A program made the position numbers and the translations under genes. Shown here piece after piece: positions 19,138 to 28,114 of a DNA stretch of 64,000 bases (within the stretch, counting starts at the first letter, position 1; each line of letters starts with the position of its first letter). Location of the stretch: assembly GCF_002939305.1 (NCBI RefSeq), contig NZ_MVDI01000009.1:101758-165757 (forward strand). The letters are read 5' to 3'. The notes under the pieces are model-generated. The model worked only from the letters and a program-made list of their open reading frames with translations. It did not search any database and was not told the DNA's origin. Source of the DNA: Chroococcidiopsis sp. TS-821. Its GTDB lineage: Bacteria > Cyanobacteriota > Cyanobacteriia > Cyanobacteriales > Chroococcidiopsidaceae.

Positions 19138-19708
19138 TTAAAGTTTCGCGAATTGGCTAGCTGCAACGATTTGTTCTACAGTAAGGTTTATTTCTGGGAA
19201 AGTTGGCAAGATAATTTTATCTGCATCTTTGAAAGCTTGTATTTGATACTTATTATCAACTAACTGGGGAATGAAAACAGTAGGTACTTTCGGCGAACCT
19301 AAGATTGTGCGCGAAGCGATCGCTAAACAATCAAAAATCCAATATTCAGAAACTCCTAGCCGCTGATACTCATCAAACTTATTCCCAATTTGTAGAAATA
19401 ACTTCTACCGCTAGTTGAATCGCTTCCGTCACGCACCGTAAGTCGATACATTACTGTTCCATAATGTACTAGAAACCACACCAACATCAGGGTTTCTTCC
19501 TTGTTCTTTCCCAGATGCTGTGACAGTTCGGATAATAATATCTTTATAATAATCAAGTCCTAACCGCCTGATTTCATCACTTAAAGCAAACATGAGAAAC
19601 CTAGCAACATTTTTGTGCGCCCTCGTCGGTTCTACCTGAATAACTTCTCCATCCACCAGTTCAAAAATACCCTTGCCATCTGGGTACTGTTCGTGTGGTG
19701 GTATTCAT
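19138..19708 (-). pseudogene. Uma2 (DUF820) family pseudogene, multiply frameshifted
   Basis: The minus strand encodes recognisable Uma2 pieces in different frames. PPHEQYPDGKGIFELVDGEV to GRNPDVGVVSSTLW is in one frame and ends at a stop near 19430. EAIQLAVEVISTNWE is in a second frame, and NKFDEYQRLGVSEYWIFD to IVAASQFAKL (stop at 19138) is in another. The only ATG near the 5' end (19706-19708) is itself out of frame with the first piece. At least two or three indels are needed, so no full nuclease-like protein can be made. Intact relatives lie at 45155 and 48910. Confidence 0.82.
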
Positions 19709-19734
19709 ACAATTTGAGAATTAAGAGATAATAT

Positions 19735-20229
19735 TTAGTCACTACTAACTTTGCTACTCCAAAAATCCTGTAGCATCGAATCGTCAACAATGTAGGCTAA
19801 ATCACCATCGCGGATCGCACGTTTGCCCAACCGAGGAAAAATGCCGATATCGCAATCTTTTCTTTCACCACCCATAAGATAAACAAGATCTTCACTAAAA
19901 GGATTACGGAGATGGTGTGGTTGTTGCGGTAACCCAAAGCCCATAAAGTCACCTGCTGCAACTTCGTATTCACTGTCGCCAATTTCTGCAATACCTTTAC
20001 CCGCGAGGATATAAATCCATTCTTCCTCGTGACGATGCAAATGATATATGAATGATTCCTTACCTGGTGGTACGCGGGCGATTGTTACTCCTATCCGCTC
20101 AAGACCAACGATACGACTAATCGTCCGCATATAGAGTTCTGAATTCGGGTTGAGTGGGTGATGAAATTCGATTTCCTCGATGGAGTCGATGGCTGATGCT
20201 TTGAGTAGGAAAGGTGGTTGCTGATCCAT
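19735..20229 (-). CDS. Cupin domain protein
   Basis: About 164 aa starting at MDQQPPFLLKAS; GAGGAG lies a few bases before this ATG, and the longer in-frame version has none. A single cupin barrel covers about residues 45-125, with metal-ligand type residues in YHLHRHEEEWIYILAGKG and the second motif near LPQQPHHLRNPF. The ligand set H-x-H-x4-E is present, so it is probably a metal-dependent sugar or small-molecule binding or isomerising enzyme. The substrate is unknown. It is divergent from the protein kinase gene. Confidence 0.75.
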   Translation of the reverse strand: MDQQPPFLLKASAIDSIEEIEFHHPLNPNSELYMRTISRIVGLERIGVTIARVPPGKESFIYHLHRHEEEWIYILAGKGIAEIGDSEYEVAAGDFMGFGLPQQPHHLRNPFSEDLVYLMGGERKDCDIGIFPRLGKRAIRDGDLAYIVDDSMLQDFWSSKVSSD

Positions 20230-20301
20230 AATGACTCCTCTCGTACTTTGACTTAATAATTCAAGATACTCGCAATCTTGGCACAAATACGCTTGTATAG
20301 C

Positions 20302-20329
20302 AGGGGTCAGGGCTCAAGGTTCAACTCTA
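20302..20329. repeat. Heptanucleotide array
   Basis: Four 7-mers in register: AGGGGTC, AGGGCTC, AAGGTTC, AACTCTA. It lies in the divergent gap between the cupin and kinase genes, inside where promoters are expected. Confidence 0.55.
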
Positions 20330-20394
20330 TGACTAGGGCTGTAGTTCTAACTGTGACTACATTAGAAAAGGGGGTTTTGAGGAATTGCGACTTT

Positions 20395-21555
20395 ATGCTG
20401 CATAGCAGACAAATTTTACAAGGGCGCTATCAACTGCAAGGAAAACTCAAAGATTCGCTACTCAAGCAAACTTGGCTAGCAGTCGATCTGGCGACACGAC
20501 CAACAACGCTTGTCGTTATTAAACTACTAACTTTCACAAAAGCTACACACTGGGAAGAGTTAAAACTCTTTGAACGTCAAGCCCAGGTACTTCAGCAGTT
20601 GAATCATCCGCAAATTCCAAGATATCGAGATGAGTTTTGGTTGGAACCGCAAGCATCTGCTTATGTTCTCGTTCAAGAGTACATTCCTGGTAGATCAGTC
20701 GCACATTTACTGCAACAACGTTGGAGTGAAGCACAAATCCGCCAACTTGCAACACAGGTATTAGATATTTTGGCATACCTCCACGAGTTACATCCGCCAG
20801 TCATTCATCGCGATATCAAACCGAGTAATTTAATTTGGGGTGATGACAATAAAGTTTATTTAGTTGATTTTGGTGGAGTTCAAGATCAAACTGTATCGCC
20901 AGGCGCAACTTTCACAATTATTGGAACTTATGGTTATACACCACTAGAACAATTTGGCGGTAAAGCCATTCCTGCGTCGGATTTGTATGCTTTGGGTGCA
21001 ACTTTAATTCATTTACTTACTGGGATAACGCCCGCAGAATTGCCGCAACATAACTTACAACTGCAATTTGCAGAATTGGTAAATTGTAGTCCTAGTTTGG
21101 TGAGTTGGTTGCAGAAAATGACTGAACCTGCACTAGAAAAACGATTTGGTTGTGCGCGTCAAGCGCTAGCTGCTTTAGAATCAGACATTGTGCTTAATGC
21201 AACTACTTTAGTAAATAACTCTGGTCAGGGTGGTTTATTTAATGCATCGATAACTGTACCCGCAGAAATTCAAGGCTGGAACTGGGGCGCTTTTTTACTT
21301 GCACCATTTTGGTTAGTCGCGAATCGCGTGTGGATAGGGCTGTTGGCGTGGGTTCCGCTATTTGGATTTTGGATGGCGATCGCCCTTGGTGTTAAAGGTA
21401 ATGAATGGGCGTGGAAAAGTCGCCGTTGGGAAAGTATTGAACACTTTCAAAAGTATCAAGAACGCTGGGCGATCGCCGGAATTACAACAGGAATTGCTGT
21501 TAACCTTGTCGTTTGGCACTTGGGAATCCTGTTTTTACTTTCAACTCTTTTCTAA
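20395..21555 (+). CDS. Ser/Thr protein kinase with C-terminal membrane domain
   Basis: About 386 aa from MLHSRQILQGRYQL; earlier in-frame ATGs (20278, 20329) would add residues unlike the family, but the start is uncertain. The kinase core has the ATP-binding Lys in TLVVIKLL, the catalytic loop HRDIKPSNLIW, the DFG segment LVDFGGVQDQT and the activation end GTYGYTPLEQF. The glycine-rich loop is degenerate (GKLKDSLLKQTW lacks GxGxxG). The last 100 residues contain aromatic membrane segments (GAFLLAPFWLVANRVWIGL and a final hydrophobic helix), resembling DUF2628-like domains. It probably phosphorylates cytosolic or membrane targets; the signal is unknown. Confidence 0.87.
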   Translation: MLHSRQILQGRYQLQGKLKDSLLKQTWLAVDLATRPTTLVVIKLLTFTKATHWEELKLFERQAQVLQQLNHPQIPRYRDEFWLEPQASAYVLVQEYIPGRSVAHLLQQRWSEAQIRQLATQVLDILAYLHELHPPVIHRDIKPSNLIWGDDNKVYLVDFGGVQDQTVSPGATFTIIGTYGYTPLEQFGGKAIPASDLYALGATLIHLLTGITPAELPQHNLQLQFAELVNCSPSLVSWLQKMTEPALEKRFGCARQALAALESDIVLNATTLVNNSGQGGLFNASITVPAEIQGWNWGAFLLAPFWLVANRVWIGLLAWVPLFGFWMAIALGVKGNEWAWKSRRWESIEHFQKYQERWAIAGITTGIAVNLVVWHLGILFLLSTLF

Positions 21556-21558
21556 AGT

Positions 21559-21586
21559 GGTAATAGGTAACAGGTAATTGGTGTTT
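21559..21586. repeat. Heptanucleotide array (GGTAATA family)
   Basis: GGTAATA, GGTAACA, GGTAATT, GGTGTTT run in register immediately after the kinase stop, in a convergent gap. The same family forms the large element at 41492-41640. Confidence 0.65.
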
Positions 21587-21609
21587 GTTTAATGATGGAC
21601 AACTTGAGT

Positions 21610-22320
21610 TTAGATTTTTAGTTCAGCTAATCCTAAATACTCGATACTTTCGGGGGTAATGTTGAAGCGACACGGTAGTACTTTTAAACCTAATGCGATC
21701 GCTGCGCGCAATAGTTGACCGTAAATTGGATCGGCGCTATCTCCAGGTGCAAACGCGGTACAATCACCGCGATTGATAAAGTACAACATCACTGCATCAC
21801 TTGCTGGTATTAATGCGGTAAGTTCGCGTAAATGTTTTTGTCCGCGTGTTGTTTCTGTGTCAGGAAATAACGCGGTTCGCCAGTTTACCCAAGTGGTACT
21901 TTTGACTTCGATGTATGTTGTGCGATCGCCCGTCAACACAAAATCGACGCGACTTTTGGTGTCTATACCGTAGGGAACTTCAAAGCGAATTTGGTCGTAA
22001 CTTCCCAATTGAGGAAACAAATTTTGTTCTAGGGCTAACTTGACAATCCGATTCGGTAAACTTGTATTCACACCTACCCAAGTAGGCTCATTGTCGTTGA
22101 CGAGAATCATTTCCCAGGTGTACTTCAGCGATCGCTTTGGATTGTCGCTATAAGATACCTGTACAGTACTACCAGGTTGACTAATTCCTGTCATTGGTCC
22201 AGTATTTGGACAATGCGCTGTAACAACTTCACCAGATTCCAACTGAATATCAGCAAAAAACCGCTTGTAGCGTTTCAGCAACACACCAGGATACAACGTT
22301 GGATAGCGGTAAAGAATCAT
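21610..22320 (-). CDS. sfsA: SfsA family protein (sugar fermentation stimulation homolog)
   Basis: 236 aa, a standard SfsA length. Conserved blocks are RYKRFFADIQLESGEVVTAH, CPNTGPMTGI, the nuclease-like RIDFV-type segment KSRVDFVLTGD with IEVKSTT, and FPDTETTRGQKHLREL. The fold is a PD-(D/E)XK nuclease-like core with an N-terminal OB-like part that binds DNA nonspecifically; its physiological role is still unsettled in the family. It is convergent with the kinase gene. Confidence 0.92.
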   Translation of the reverse strand: MILYRYPTLYPGVLLKRYKRFFADIQLESGEVVTAHCPNTGPMTGISQPGSTVQVSYSDNPKRSLKYTWEMILVNDNEPTWVGVNTSLPNRIVKLALEQNLFPQLGSYDQIRFEVPYGIDTKSRVDFVLTGDRTTYIEVKSTTWVNWRTALFPDTETTRGQKHLRELTALIPASDAVMLYFINRGDCTAFAPGDSADPIYGQLLRAAIALGLKVLPCRFNITPESIEYLGLAELKI

Positions 22321-22351
22321 TAATTAAACAAGAGCCACGTTACTACTGTAA

Positions 22352-22429
22352 TACCATTTCACTAAATGAAAACTACAAATCATTTCTCCTGAAGCTTCCT
22401 ATTTGTATTAACTTTAAAGTGAAACGGTA
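22352..22429. repeat. Imperfect terminal inverted repeat, 78 bp
   Basis: TACCATTTCACT (22352-22363) and AGTGAAACGGTA (22418-22429) are inverted copies with 11 of 12 matches. The enclosed 54 bases are AT-rich with no ORF. It could be a relic miniature element or a long hairpin between two minus-strand genes. Confidence 0.45.
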
Positions 22430-22516
22430 TAATAGCTAACGCGATTTGATTTACTCTCTTTTTTTCCTACCCTATGAAAAGGCTGCACCTGGGTGATTTA
22501 ACTAATTCCTGAATTT

Positions 22517-22975
22517 CTATGCGATCGCCCGATCTGCTTGTGCATCTCTTGCTAAAACTGCCTTTGCTGCTTCGATATCATACGGAAACGGTGGTTTGTG
22601 CGGTTGGTAGTCTTTATCAGCTGCAGGATGATGACGCAATACTGCATTGACTAATACGCAAGGTTCAGGAGATAAATTTATTGCTCCGTGCAATACGCCT
22701 GGGGGTATTTTGACTACCGTAGGTTTGCGATCGCTCAAGGGTATGTATTGATAACGGCGATTCACTAACACCACTAATACAAAACTTCCTTTGACTACCA
22801 ATAGTTGGTCAGTTTGTGTTTTATGAACAAAAAGATCGTCAATTGTATTTGGTGGAATCTGTACCAGCATTGTTTCGTGACTTGACTGAGGGGTATAAAA
22901 TTCAGTCATACCCCCTTTTACTGCTGATAGCAGACGAATTTCGACACCCCTGACCGAACTCATACCAGCACCCAT
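22517..22975 (-). CDS. RmlC-like cupin protein
   Basis: About 152 aa from the ATG at 22975 (GGAAG 11 bases before); a TTG 9 bases earlier is in frame. A single cupin or dTDP-4-dehydrorhamnose-3,5-epimerase-like barrel is suggested by VQIPPNTIDDLFVHKTQTDQ, LLVVKGSFVLVVL and KIPPGVLHGAINLSPEPCVL. The catalytic His/Asp set of true RmlC is not clear, so epimerase activity is not claimed. There is no sugar-nucleotide pathway gene nearby. Confidence 0.68.
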   Translation of the reverse strand: MGAGMSSVRGVEIRLLSAVKGGMTEFYTPQSSHETMLVQIPPNTIDDLFVHKTQTDQLLVVKGSFVLVVLVNRRYQYIPLSDRKPTVVKIPPGVLHGAINLSPEPCVLVNAVLRHHPAADKDYQPHKPPFPYDIEAAKAVLARDAQADRAIA

Positions 22976-23285
22976 CGATTTCAAAACTTCCTTTCAAGTT
23001 TATGCCACTTTTTTATAAACAGTTGTTACAAATGAACAAAAGTGACCAAAGTATGGTATGGAGTGAGATGTCAGAGCACAGGGTTCAAAGAGCAGACTTC
23101 TTAATATAACCCTCCTCTATGAACCATAGGTATCTTGCGCAGTAATTACGAACTACGAATTACAAATTACTTGATATAGTCCTCCTCTAGAACCAAAAGT
23201 GACTTGCGACTGCGGCGATTTTATTCGCTAAGCTTTGTCAATTGGGGTTTAAATTTTCTATTACCCTGACCTCCGACCTCTGCTC
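22976..23285. other. Repeat-rich gap upstream of the cupin gene
   Basis: No gene. 7-mers ATTACGA ACTACGA ATTACAA ATTAC (23145-23170) and CCCTGAC CTCCGAC CTCTGCT CCTAATT (23264-23291) are in register, and the latter contains the pgi stop. A diverged complementary stretch GTCAGAG...AGCAGAC lies near 23071-23098, so the gap may fold back on itself. The short segment TATAGTCCTCCTCTA / TATAACCCTCCTCTA occurs twice (about 23105 and 23175). Confidence 0.5.
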
Positions 23286-24878
23286 CTAATTAACTGTCAC
23301 CGTTAAACTACCAGGCTCGCCGAAGTTACCGTTGAGAATTACACCGCGTTTGTTTGCATAGAGGTGACGCAAGATTTTATAAATAGTCTCAACTTGGTCA
23401 GTTGCTTGAGCTTTTTCTGCAAGTTCAGCGATGGAAATTGAACGACTTTCGTCTTCCAGAATTTGTAAGACACGTTTTTGCAAATCTAAAACCGCAGCAG
23501 CCGCTTTTTTGCCAGCTTCGACACCTGGTTGATGGTAAGCATTGACATTAATAAGAGAACCATACAAACCAACAGCGCGATCGTAAAGCGCAATCAGCGC
23601 GCCTACCGTACGTGGATTGACTTGTGGAATTGTGACGGTAATCGAATCGCGATGGTTATCGTACAAGGCTTGACGCGTTCCCTGGAGGAAACCTGATAGG
23701 TAATCACCGGATGTTGCTCCTGGTTCGATTTCAGGTGAAGATCCTTGGCGGTCTTCTAAAACTTCAATAAAGGTGACAAAGAAATTTGGCACGCCTTCGC
23801 GTAACTGCTGTACATAGGCGTGTTGATCGGTCGATCCCTTGTTACCGTAAACCGCAATTCCTTGATTGACAACGTTACCATCCAAGTCTTTTTCTTTGCC
23901 CAGCGATTCCATGACCAACTGTTGCAAATAGCGGCTAAATAATAGTAAGCTGTCTTTGTAAGGTAGGACTACCATGTCTTTTTCACCGCGCCCGTTACCA
24001 GCGTAGTACCAACTCAATGCAAGTAGAGCCGCTGGATTGTTTTTTAGATCGGGGACGCGCGTTGCATCATCCATTTCCTTGGCTCCAGCTAGCATCGCTT
24101 GGATATCGATTCCTTGTAGCGCCGCAGGTAGCAAGCCGACAGCGGACATTTCTGAGGTACGTCCGCCTACCCAGTCGAACATGGGAAAGGTGGCTAGCCA
24201 TTTTTCAGATTTCGCCAATTGGTCTAGTTTGCTATCGGGAGTGGTGATGGCGATCGCATAGTGAGAAAAATCTAAATTTTGCCCTGCATAAACTCTTTTA
24301 ACTTCGAGCATTCCGTTGCGCGGTTCTGGAGTTCCACCCGATTTAGAAATGACAATGACTAATGTGCTTGCTAGGCGGTTACGCAAGCGAGTCAAAACGC
24401 GGTCAATTCCTGCGGGGTCGGAGTTGTCAATAAAGTGAATTCCCAGTGGGGGAAAGTCTGGGGCGAGGGCTTCGGCAACAAATTGCGGTCCCAAAGCTGA
24501 ACCGCCAATCCCAATCGAGAGAATGTCGGTAAAGCGCGGGGCTTGTGGCGGGTGAATTGCACCGCTATGAATTTTGCGGGTAAATGTTTCGATTTGTTCA
24601 ATCGTTTGCGTAATATCTTGTTTGATTTCCGGTGTTGGGGCAAGATCGGGGTTGCGCAACCAGTAGTGACCTACCATCCGGTTTTCATCAGGATTGGCGA
24701 TCGCGCCTCCTTCTAGAGCTGCCATATCTTGAAACGCTTTTTCAAACTTGGGTTGCAATTGCGCGACAAAAGCATCATCAAATCTCATGCGACTGACATC
24801 TAAATAAAATTCCAAACCTGCATGGTAATAAAGCCAGTCTTGGTAACGTTGCCACAGCGTTGCAGCATCCATAGTCAA
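23286..24878 (-). CDS. pgi: Glucose-6-phosphate isomerase
   Basis: 530 aa. It interconverts glucose-6-P and fructose-6-P, joining glycolysis, the pentose phosphate route and sucrose/glycogen metabolism. SIS-domain phosphate-binding segments are clear ([35 protein letters not shown]), as are the catalytic Glu region [15 protein letters not shown] and [15 protein letters not shown] with the active-site His. Its product meets the Glc-6-P made by the GH65/phosphoglucomutase fusion 10 kb upstream. The gene is single, and its stop lies inside a heptamer array. Confidence 0.95.
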   Translation of the reverse strand: MTMDAATLWQRYQDWLYYHAGLEFYLDVSRMRFDDAFVAQLQPKFEKAFQDMAALEGGAIANPDENRMVGHYWLRNPDLAPTPEIKQDITQTIEQIETFTRKIHSGAIHPPQAPRFTDILSIGIGGSALGPQFVAEALAPDFPPLGIHFIDNSDPAGIDRVLTRLRNRLASTLVIVISKSGGTPEPRNGMLEVKRVYAGQNLDFSHYAIAITTPDSKLDQLAKSEKWLATFPMFDWVGGRTSEMSAVGLLPAALQGIDIQAMLAGAKEMDDATRVPDLKNNPAALLALSWYYAGNGRGEKDMVVLPYKDSLLLFSRYLQQLVMESLGKEKDLDGNVVNQGIAVYGNKGSTDQHAYVQQLREGVPNFFVTFIEVLEDRQGSSPEIEPGATSGDYLSGFLQGTRQALYDNHRDSITVTIPQVNPRTVGALIALYDRAVGLYGSLINVNAYHQPGVEAGKKAAAAVLDLQKRVLQILEDESRSISIAELAEKAQATDQVETIYKILRHLYANKRGVILNGNFGEPGSLTVTVN

Positions 24879-24997
24879 TCTCTACTTACTCGTATCATCA
24901 CACCAGTTTAATTTAAGTGTTCAACGATAAACGTTCAGCCCTCTACAGTGAGATTGTTTTTATGCAATTGGCAATGTGCTGTAGAATTCTTTTTTAA

Positions 24998-25155
24998 AGA
25001 GATCAGAGGTCAAGGATCGGGGGTTAGGGGAAGACCTCGAATCTGTAGGTAGAAATGCTGTTGAAGGCATTTAAGAATCACGATGATTTGAGATGATTTT
25101 CTCTCACTAAGTACCTACGTCAAAGTTCTCTGACCTCTGATCCCCGATTCTTCTT
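24998..25155. repeat. Inverted pair of heptanucleotide arrays
   Basis: Left arm AGAGATC AGAGGTC AAGGATC GGGGGTT AGGGG (24998-25030). Right arm CTCTGAC CTCTGAT CCCCGAT TCTTCTT (25128-25155), the reverse-complement family. The arms could form a 25-30 bp imperfect stem around 97 bases. It fills most of the 306-base gap between divergent pgi and the LivM gene; no gene is present. Confidence 0.65.
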
Positions 25156-25184
25156 AACATCAATACGCTGCAACTATAAAGTAC

Positions 25185-26342
25185 ATGATCCAGAATTTGT
25201 CAGGTTGGGTTGGTTATTTGATTTTTCTCATCATCTCAACTGCTGTTTTTGCCTTATTTAGTTTGGGCTTAAATTTGCAGTGGGGATTTACCGGACTCAT
25301 CAACTTTGGTCATGTTGCGTTCATGACTGTGGGTGCTTATACGACGGTTTTGCTAACCTTACACGGCGTTCCTCTGATTGTAGCCGCACTTGCAGGGGCG
25401 GGGGCTGCCGCATTGTTAGGATTGATTATTGGCTTATCTACATTGCGTTTACGGCAAGATTATCTGGCAATTGTCACGATTGGTGTTTCTGAACTACTAC
25501 GATTAGTTGTCAACAATCAGGATTTACCCACAGGAAACGGGTTTACCCCAGGTTCGTTTGGCGTACAAGGCTATCCTTTACCACTCGCCAGTTTTGACCC
25601 GACGTTACTGACACGACTGGGTATGATTGCGCTATTAACGTTTGTTGTTGGAGTATGTTATTGGCGTTTGGGAAAATGGGTAAAAAATAGACAAGGCAAT
25701 ACCTTACCCGCACAAAAGCAAAAGCAGGACAAAAAATCTTCATTGCGATTGGTGTTAGGGATTTTGGCAGCGGGATTGATCTTAGTGTTGTATCTTGCAG
25801 CAGCGATCGCACTCTATAATTACACGAGTTATGCCAATGCGGGGTTGATGCTAATTTCGGTTTTGGTGTTGGCGTTGGTATTTTGGCGGCTAGAAGTGTT
25901 GGTGCGATCGCCTTGGGGAAGAGTTCTCAAAGCAATTCGGGAAGATGAAGATGTGGCGACAGCGTTGGGAAAAAACGTGTTTTGGTACAAGTTGCAAGCA
26001 CTGATGTTGGGAGGTGCGATCGCAGGAGTTTCGGGTGCATTGTTAGCATGGCAACTAACAACGATTTATCCTGATAATTTCCAACCCCAAATTACGTTTG
26101 ATGCTTGGACGATGGTCATTTTAGGTGGTGCAGGAAATAATGTAGGTACGTTACTCGGTGCGGTGATTTACTGGGCGTACGATGCGATTACGCGCTTTGC
26201 TTTACCTGCCATTTTCCCTCTCGATGAAGCGCGCTTAGGTGCGTTTCGGATTATGGTGATTGGGTTAATTTTGATGTTACTCATGCTGTGGCGTCCACAA
26301 GGAATTTTAGGCAAGAAGGAGGAATTAACACTTGGTAAGTAA
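25185..26342 (+). CDS. Branched-chain/neutral amino-acid ABC permease (LivM type)
   Basis: Integral membrane protein of 385 aa with about ten hydrophobic spans. Family hallmarks are LNLQWGFTGLINFGHVAFMTVGAY-type start (read here from residue 28), LRLRQDYLAIVTIGVSELLR, and the EAA-like loop SPWGRVLKAIREDEDVATALG. A charged insert (GNTLPAQKQKQDKKS, about residue 175) separates two membrane groups. It is coupled to the ATPase gene by an 11-base overlap. Missing here are the LivH-type permease, the second ATPase and a binding protein, which must be encoded elsewhere. Confidence 0.9.
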   Translation: MIQNLSGWVGYLIFLIISTAVFALFSLGLNLQWGFTGLINFGHVAFMTVGAYTTVLLTLHGVPLIVAALAGAGAAALLGLIIGLSTLRLRQDYLAIVTIGVSELLRLVVNNQDLPTGNGFTPGSFGVQGYPLPLASFDPTLLTRLGMIALLTFVVGVCYWRLGKWVKNRQGNTLPAQKQKQDKKSSLRLVLGILAAGLILVLYLAAAIALYNYTSYANAGLMLISVLVLALVFWRLEVLVRSPWGRVLKAIREDEDVATALGKNVFWYKLQALMLGGAIAGVSGALLAWQLTTIYPDNFQPQITFDAWTMVILGGAGNNVGTLLGAVIYWAYDAITRFALPAIFPLDEARLGAFRIMVIGLILMLLMLWRPQGILGKKEELTLGK

Positions 26343-27111
26343 TTCGCAGTCACAAACACCATTACTAGCAGCAAGTGGTTTAGTTAAAAGCTTTGGTGGC
26401 ATCAAAGCAGTTGACAATGCTGAAATTACTGTAGCACCAGGTAGTATCACAGGGTTAATTGGTCCCAATGGTGCAGGGAAAACGACATTGTTTAATTTGT
26501 TGTCAAACTTTATTCGCCCAGATAAAGGGCGCGTGATTTTTGATGGCGAACCGATTCAAGAGTTACAATCGCACAAAATTGCGCAACAAGGAATGGTGCG
26601 GACGTTTCAGGTAGCCCGAACACTTTCGCGGCTATCGGTGATGGAAAATATGCTGCTAGCAGCGCAAAACCAACTTGGGGAAAACTTTTGGCAAGTACAG
26701 TTACGACCGCACATTATTAAAAAGCAAGAACGTCAACTGCAACAACGGGCAATGTTGCTTTTAGAATCGGTTGGGTTAGCGCATATGGCGTATGAGTATG
26801 CAGGGGCGCTATCAGGAGGACAGCGCAAGTTACTGGAAATGGCGCGGGCTTTGATGACGCAACCGAAGTTAATTTTATTAGACGAACCTGCGGCGGGGGT
26901 GAATCCCACATTGATTAATCAAATCTGCGATCGCATCCAAACTTGGAACCGCGAGGGAATGACGTTTTTGATTATCGAACACAATATGGATGTGATTATG
27001 TCCTTGTGCGATCGCGTTTGGGTACTTGCAGAAGGTCGCAATCTGGCGGTTGGTACTCCGAGTGAAATTCAAAGTAATCCACAAGTTTTAGCAGCGTATT
27101 TAGGTCACTAG
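26332..27111 (+). CDS. Branched-chain/neutral amino-acid ABC ATPase (LivG type)
   Basis: 259 aa. Start is TTG at 26332, inside the end of the permease gene, supported by a strong AAGGAGG (26316-26322) 9 bases upstream; no suitable ATG exists before Walker A. Motifs: Walker A GPNGAGKTT, signature LSGGQRKLLEMARAL, Walker B LILLDEPAAGVNP, and switch His in IIEHNMDVIM. The LivG class is recognised by the DEPAAG motif and the C-terminal IQSNPQVLAAYLG. It forms the energising half-pair with an unlinked LivF-type ATPase, possibly the one at 58327. Confidence 0.92.
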   Translation: MVSNSQSQTPLLAASGLVKSFGGIKAVDNAEITVAPGSITGLIGPNGAGKTTLFNLLSNFIRPDKGRVIFDGEPIQELQSHKIAQQGMVRTFQVARTLSRLSVMENMLLAAQNQLGENFWQVQLRPHIIKKQERQLQQRAMLLLESVGLAHMAYEYAGALSGGQRKLLEMARALMTQPKLILLDEPAAGVNPTLINQICDRIQTWNREGMTFLIIEHNMDVIMSLCDRVWVLAEGRNLAVGTPSEIQSNPQVLAAYLGH

Positions 27112-28005
27112 ATGATCGGTTCGCCAGAAGTCAACAAAATCATCAGAAAAATTTTATCTCCTGTACTGCGAGATAATGGCTTTGATAAAGTCAAGACCAG
27201 AAATAATTGGGCTGACCGCGATCCTTGTATTTGGGTTTTAAATATTCGGGCAGTAAAACCGCATTTTCCTTCTGTGTCAGTGAGTGTTTGGTTAGGAATT
27301 TACTATAAGTTTATTTCTCCAGATATTCCAGGAAGATTACTCGTTGATACTGATAAAGATGGTAAACTTATTCCTAAAGAATGGATGTGTCATGTTAGAA
27401 ATCATTTGGTTTTAGCTGAACTAGACCAATCTAAATATACAAAATCTCTGCGTTCTTCTACTGAAGCTAGTAGAAATGATATTTGGTGGATAGAACCTGA
27501 TGGTAGTAATTTAGAAGACGCGATTCACGATATTAAAATAGCCTTCCTAACGCAAGGAATTCAGTGGTTTAATGCTTACTCTGATTTAGAATATGCTTTT
27601 AGTTGCATTGACTTTCTCGCACCTGACTTTTTAGTTGAAGACATTGATGAAACAGGAAGAACTGTTTTAAGACCAAAAGGTCATATTTATGGTAAACACT
27701 CTGCAAGAGACTTTGCCAAATACCTTGGTTATCAAGATAAAGTCGCAGCTTATGTGGCGTGGGAGGAAAGTCGAAAACGAGAGTATTTCAAGCGCGTGTG
27801 CGAGTTTGGTGCAGGGGTTATTGGTACGTGCGATTTAGAAATAGAATTAGAATTAAACCGTAACGTTATCCTTGAAAAAGATACTTTTACAAACTCAGGT
27901 TTTGTTTTTACTAAAACAACTTATCCTGGTCACGGTCCTTGCTGGGATCAATATTGGAAGATTTCTCAAGATGTACCGATTAATTCACGTCTTGATAATT
28001 CTTAA
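27112..28005 (+). CDS. Uncharacterised protein, weak DUF4304-like N-terminus
   Basis: 297 aa. Its ATG directly abuts the TAG of the LivG gene, so it may be co-transcribed. No confident family is recognised. The N-terminal part (VNKIIRKILSPVLRDNGFDK, then aromatic VLNIRAVKPHFPSVSVSVWL) resembles DUF4304-type proteins, in which a short helix pair precedes a beta-sheet. It is soluble, with no signal peptide or membrane span. Base composition is more AT-rich than neighbouring genes, which hints at acquisition. A transport role is not implied by the sequence. Confidence 0.7.
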   Translation: MIGSPEVNKIIRKILSPVLRDNGFDKVKTRNNWADRDPCIWVLNIRAVKPHFPSVSVSVWLGIYYKFISPDIPGRLLVDTDKDGKLIPKEWMCHVRNHLVLAELDQSKYTKSLRSSTEASRNDIWWIEPDGSNLEDAIHDIKIAFLTQGIQWFNAYSDLEYAFSCIDFLAPDFLVEDIDETGRTVLRPKGHIYGKHSARDFAKYLGYQDKVAAYVAWEESRKREYFKRVCEFGAGVIGTCDLEIELELNRNVILEKDTFTNSGFVFTKTTYPGHGPCWDQYWKISQDVPINSRLDNS

Positions 28006-28114
28006 TAAATTAGTATAAATAAACACAAATCGTGGCTATTTGTAGTGTATATCTTTGAAAAATCTGTCAAAGAGCGTGCTATATACAAAATTAAATTGTG
28101 TGTGAGGAGAGTTT

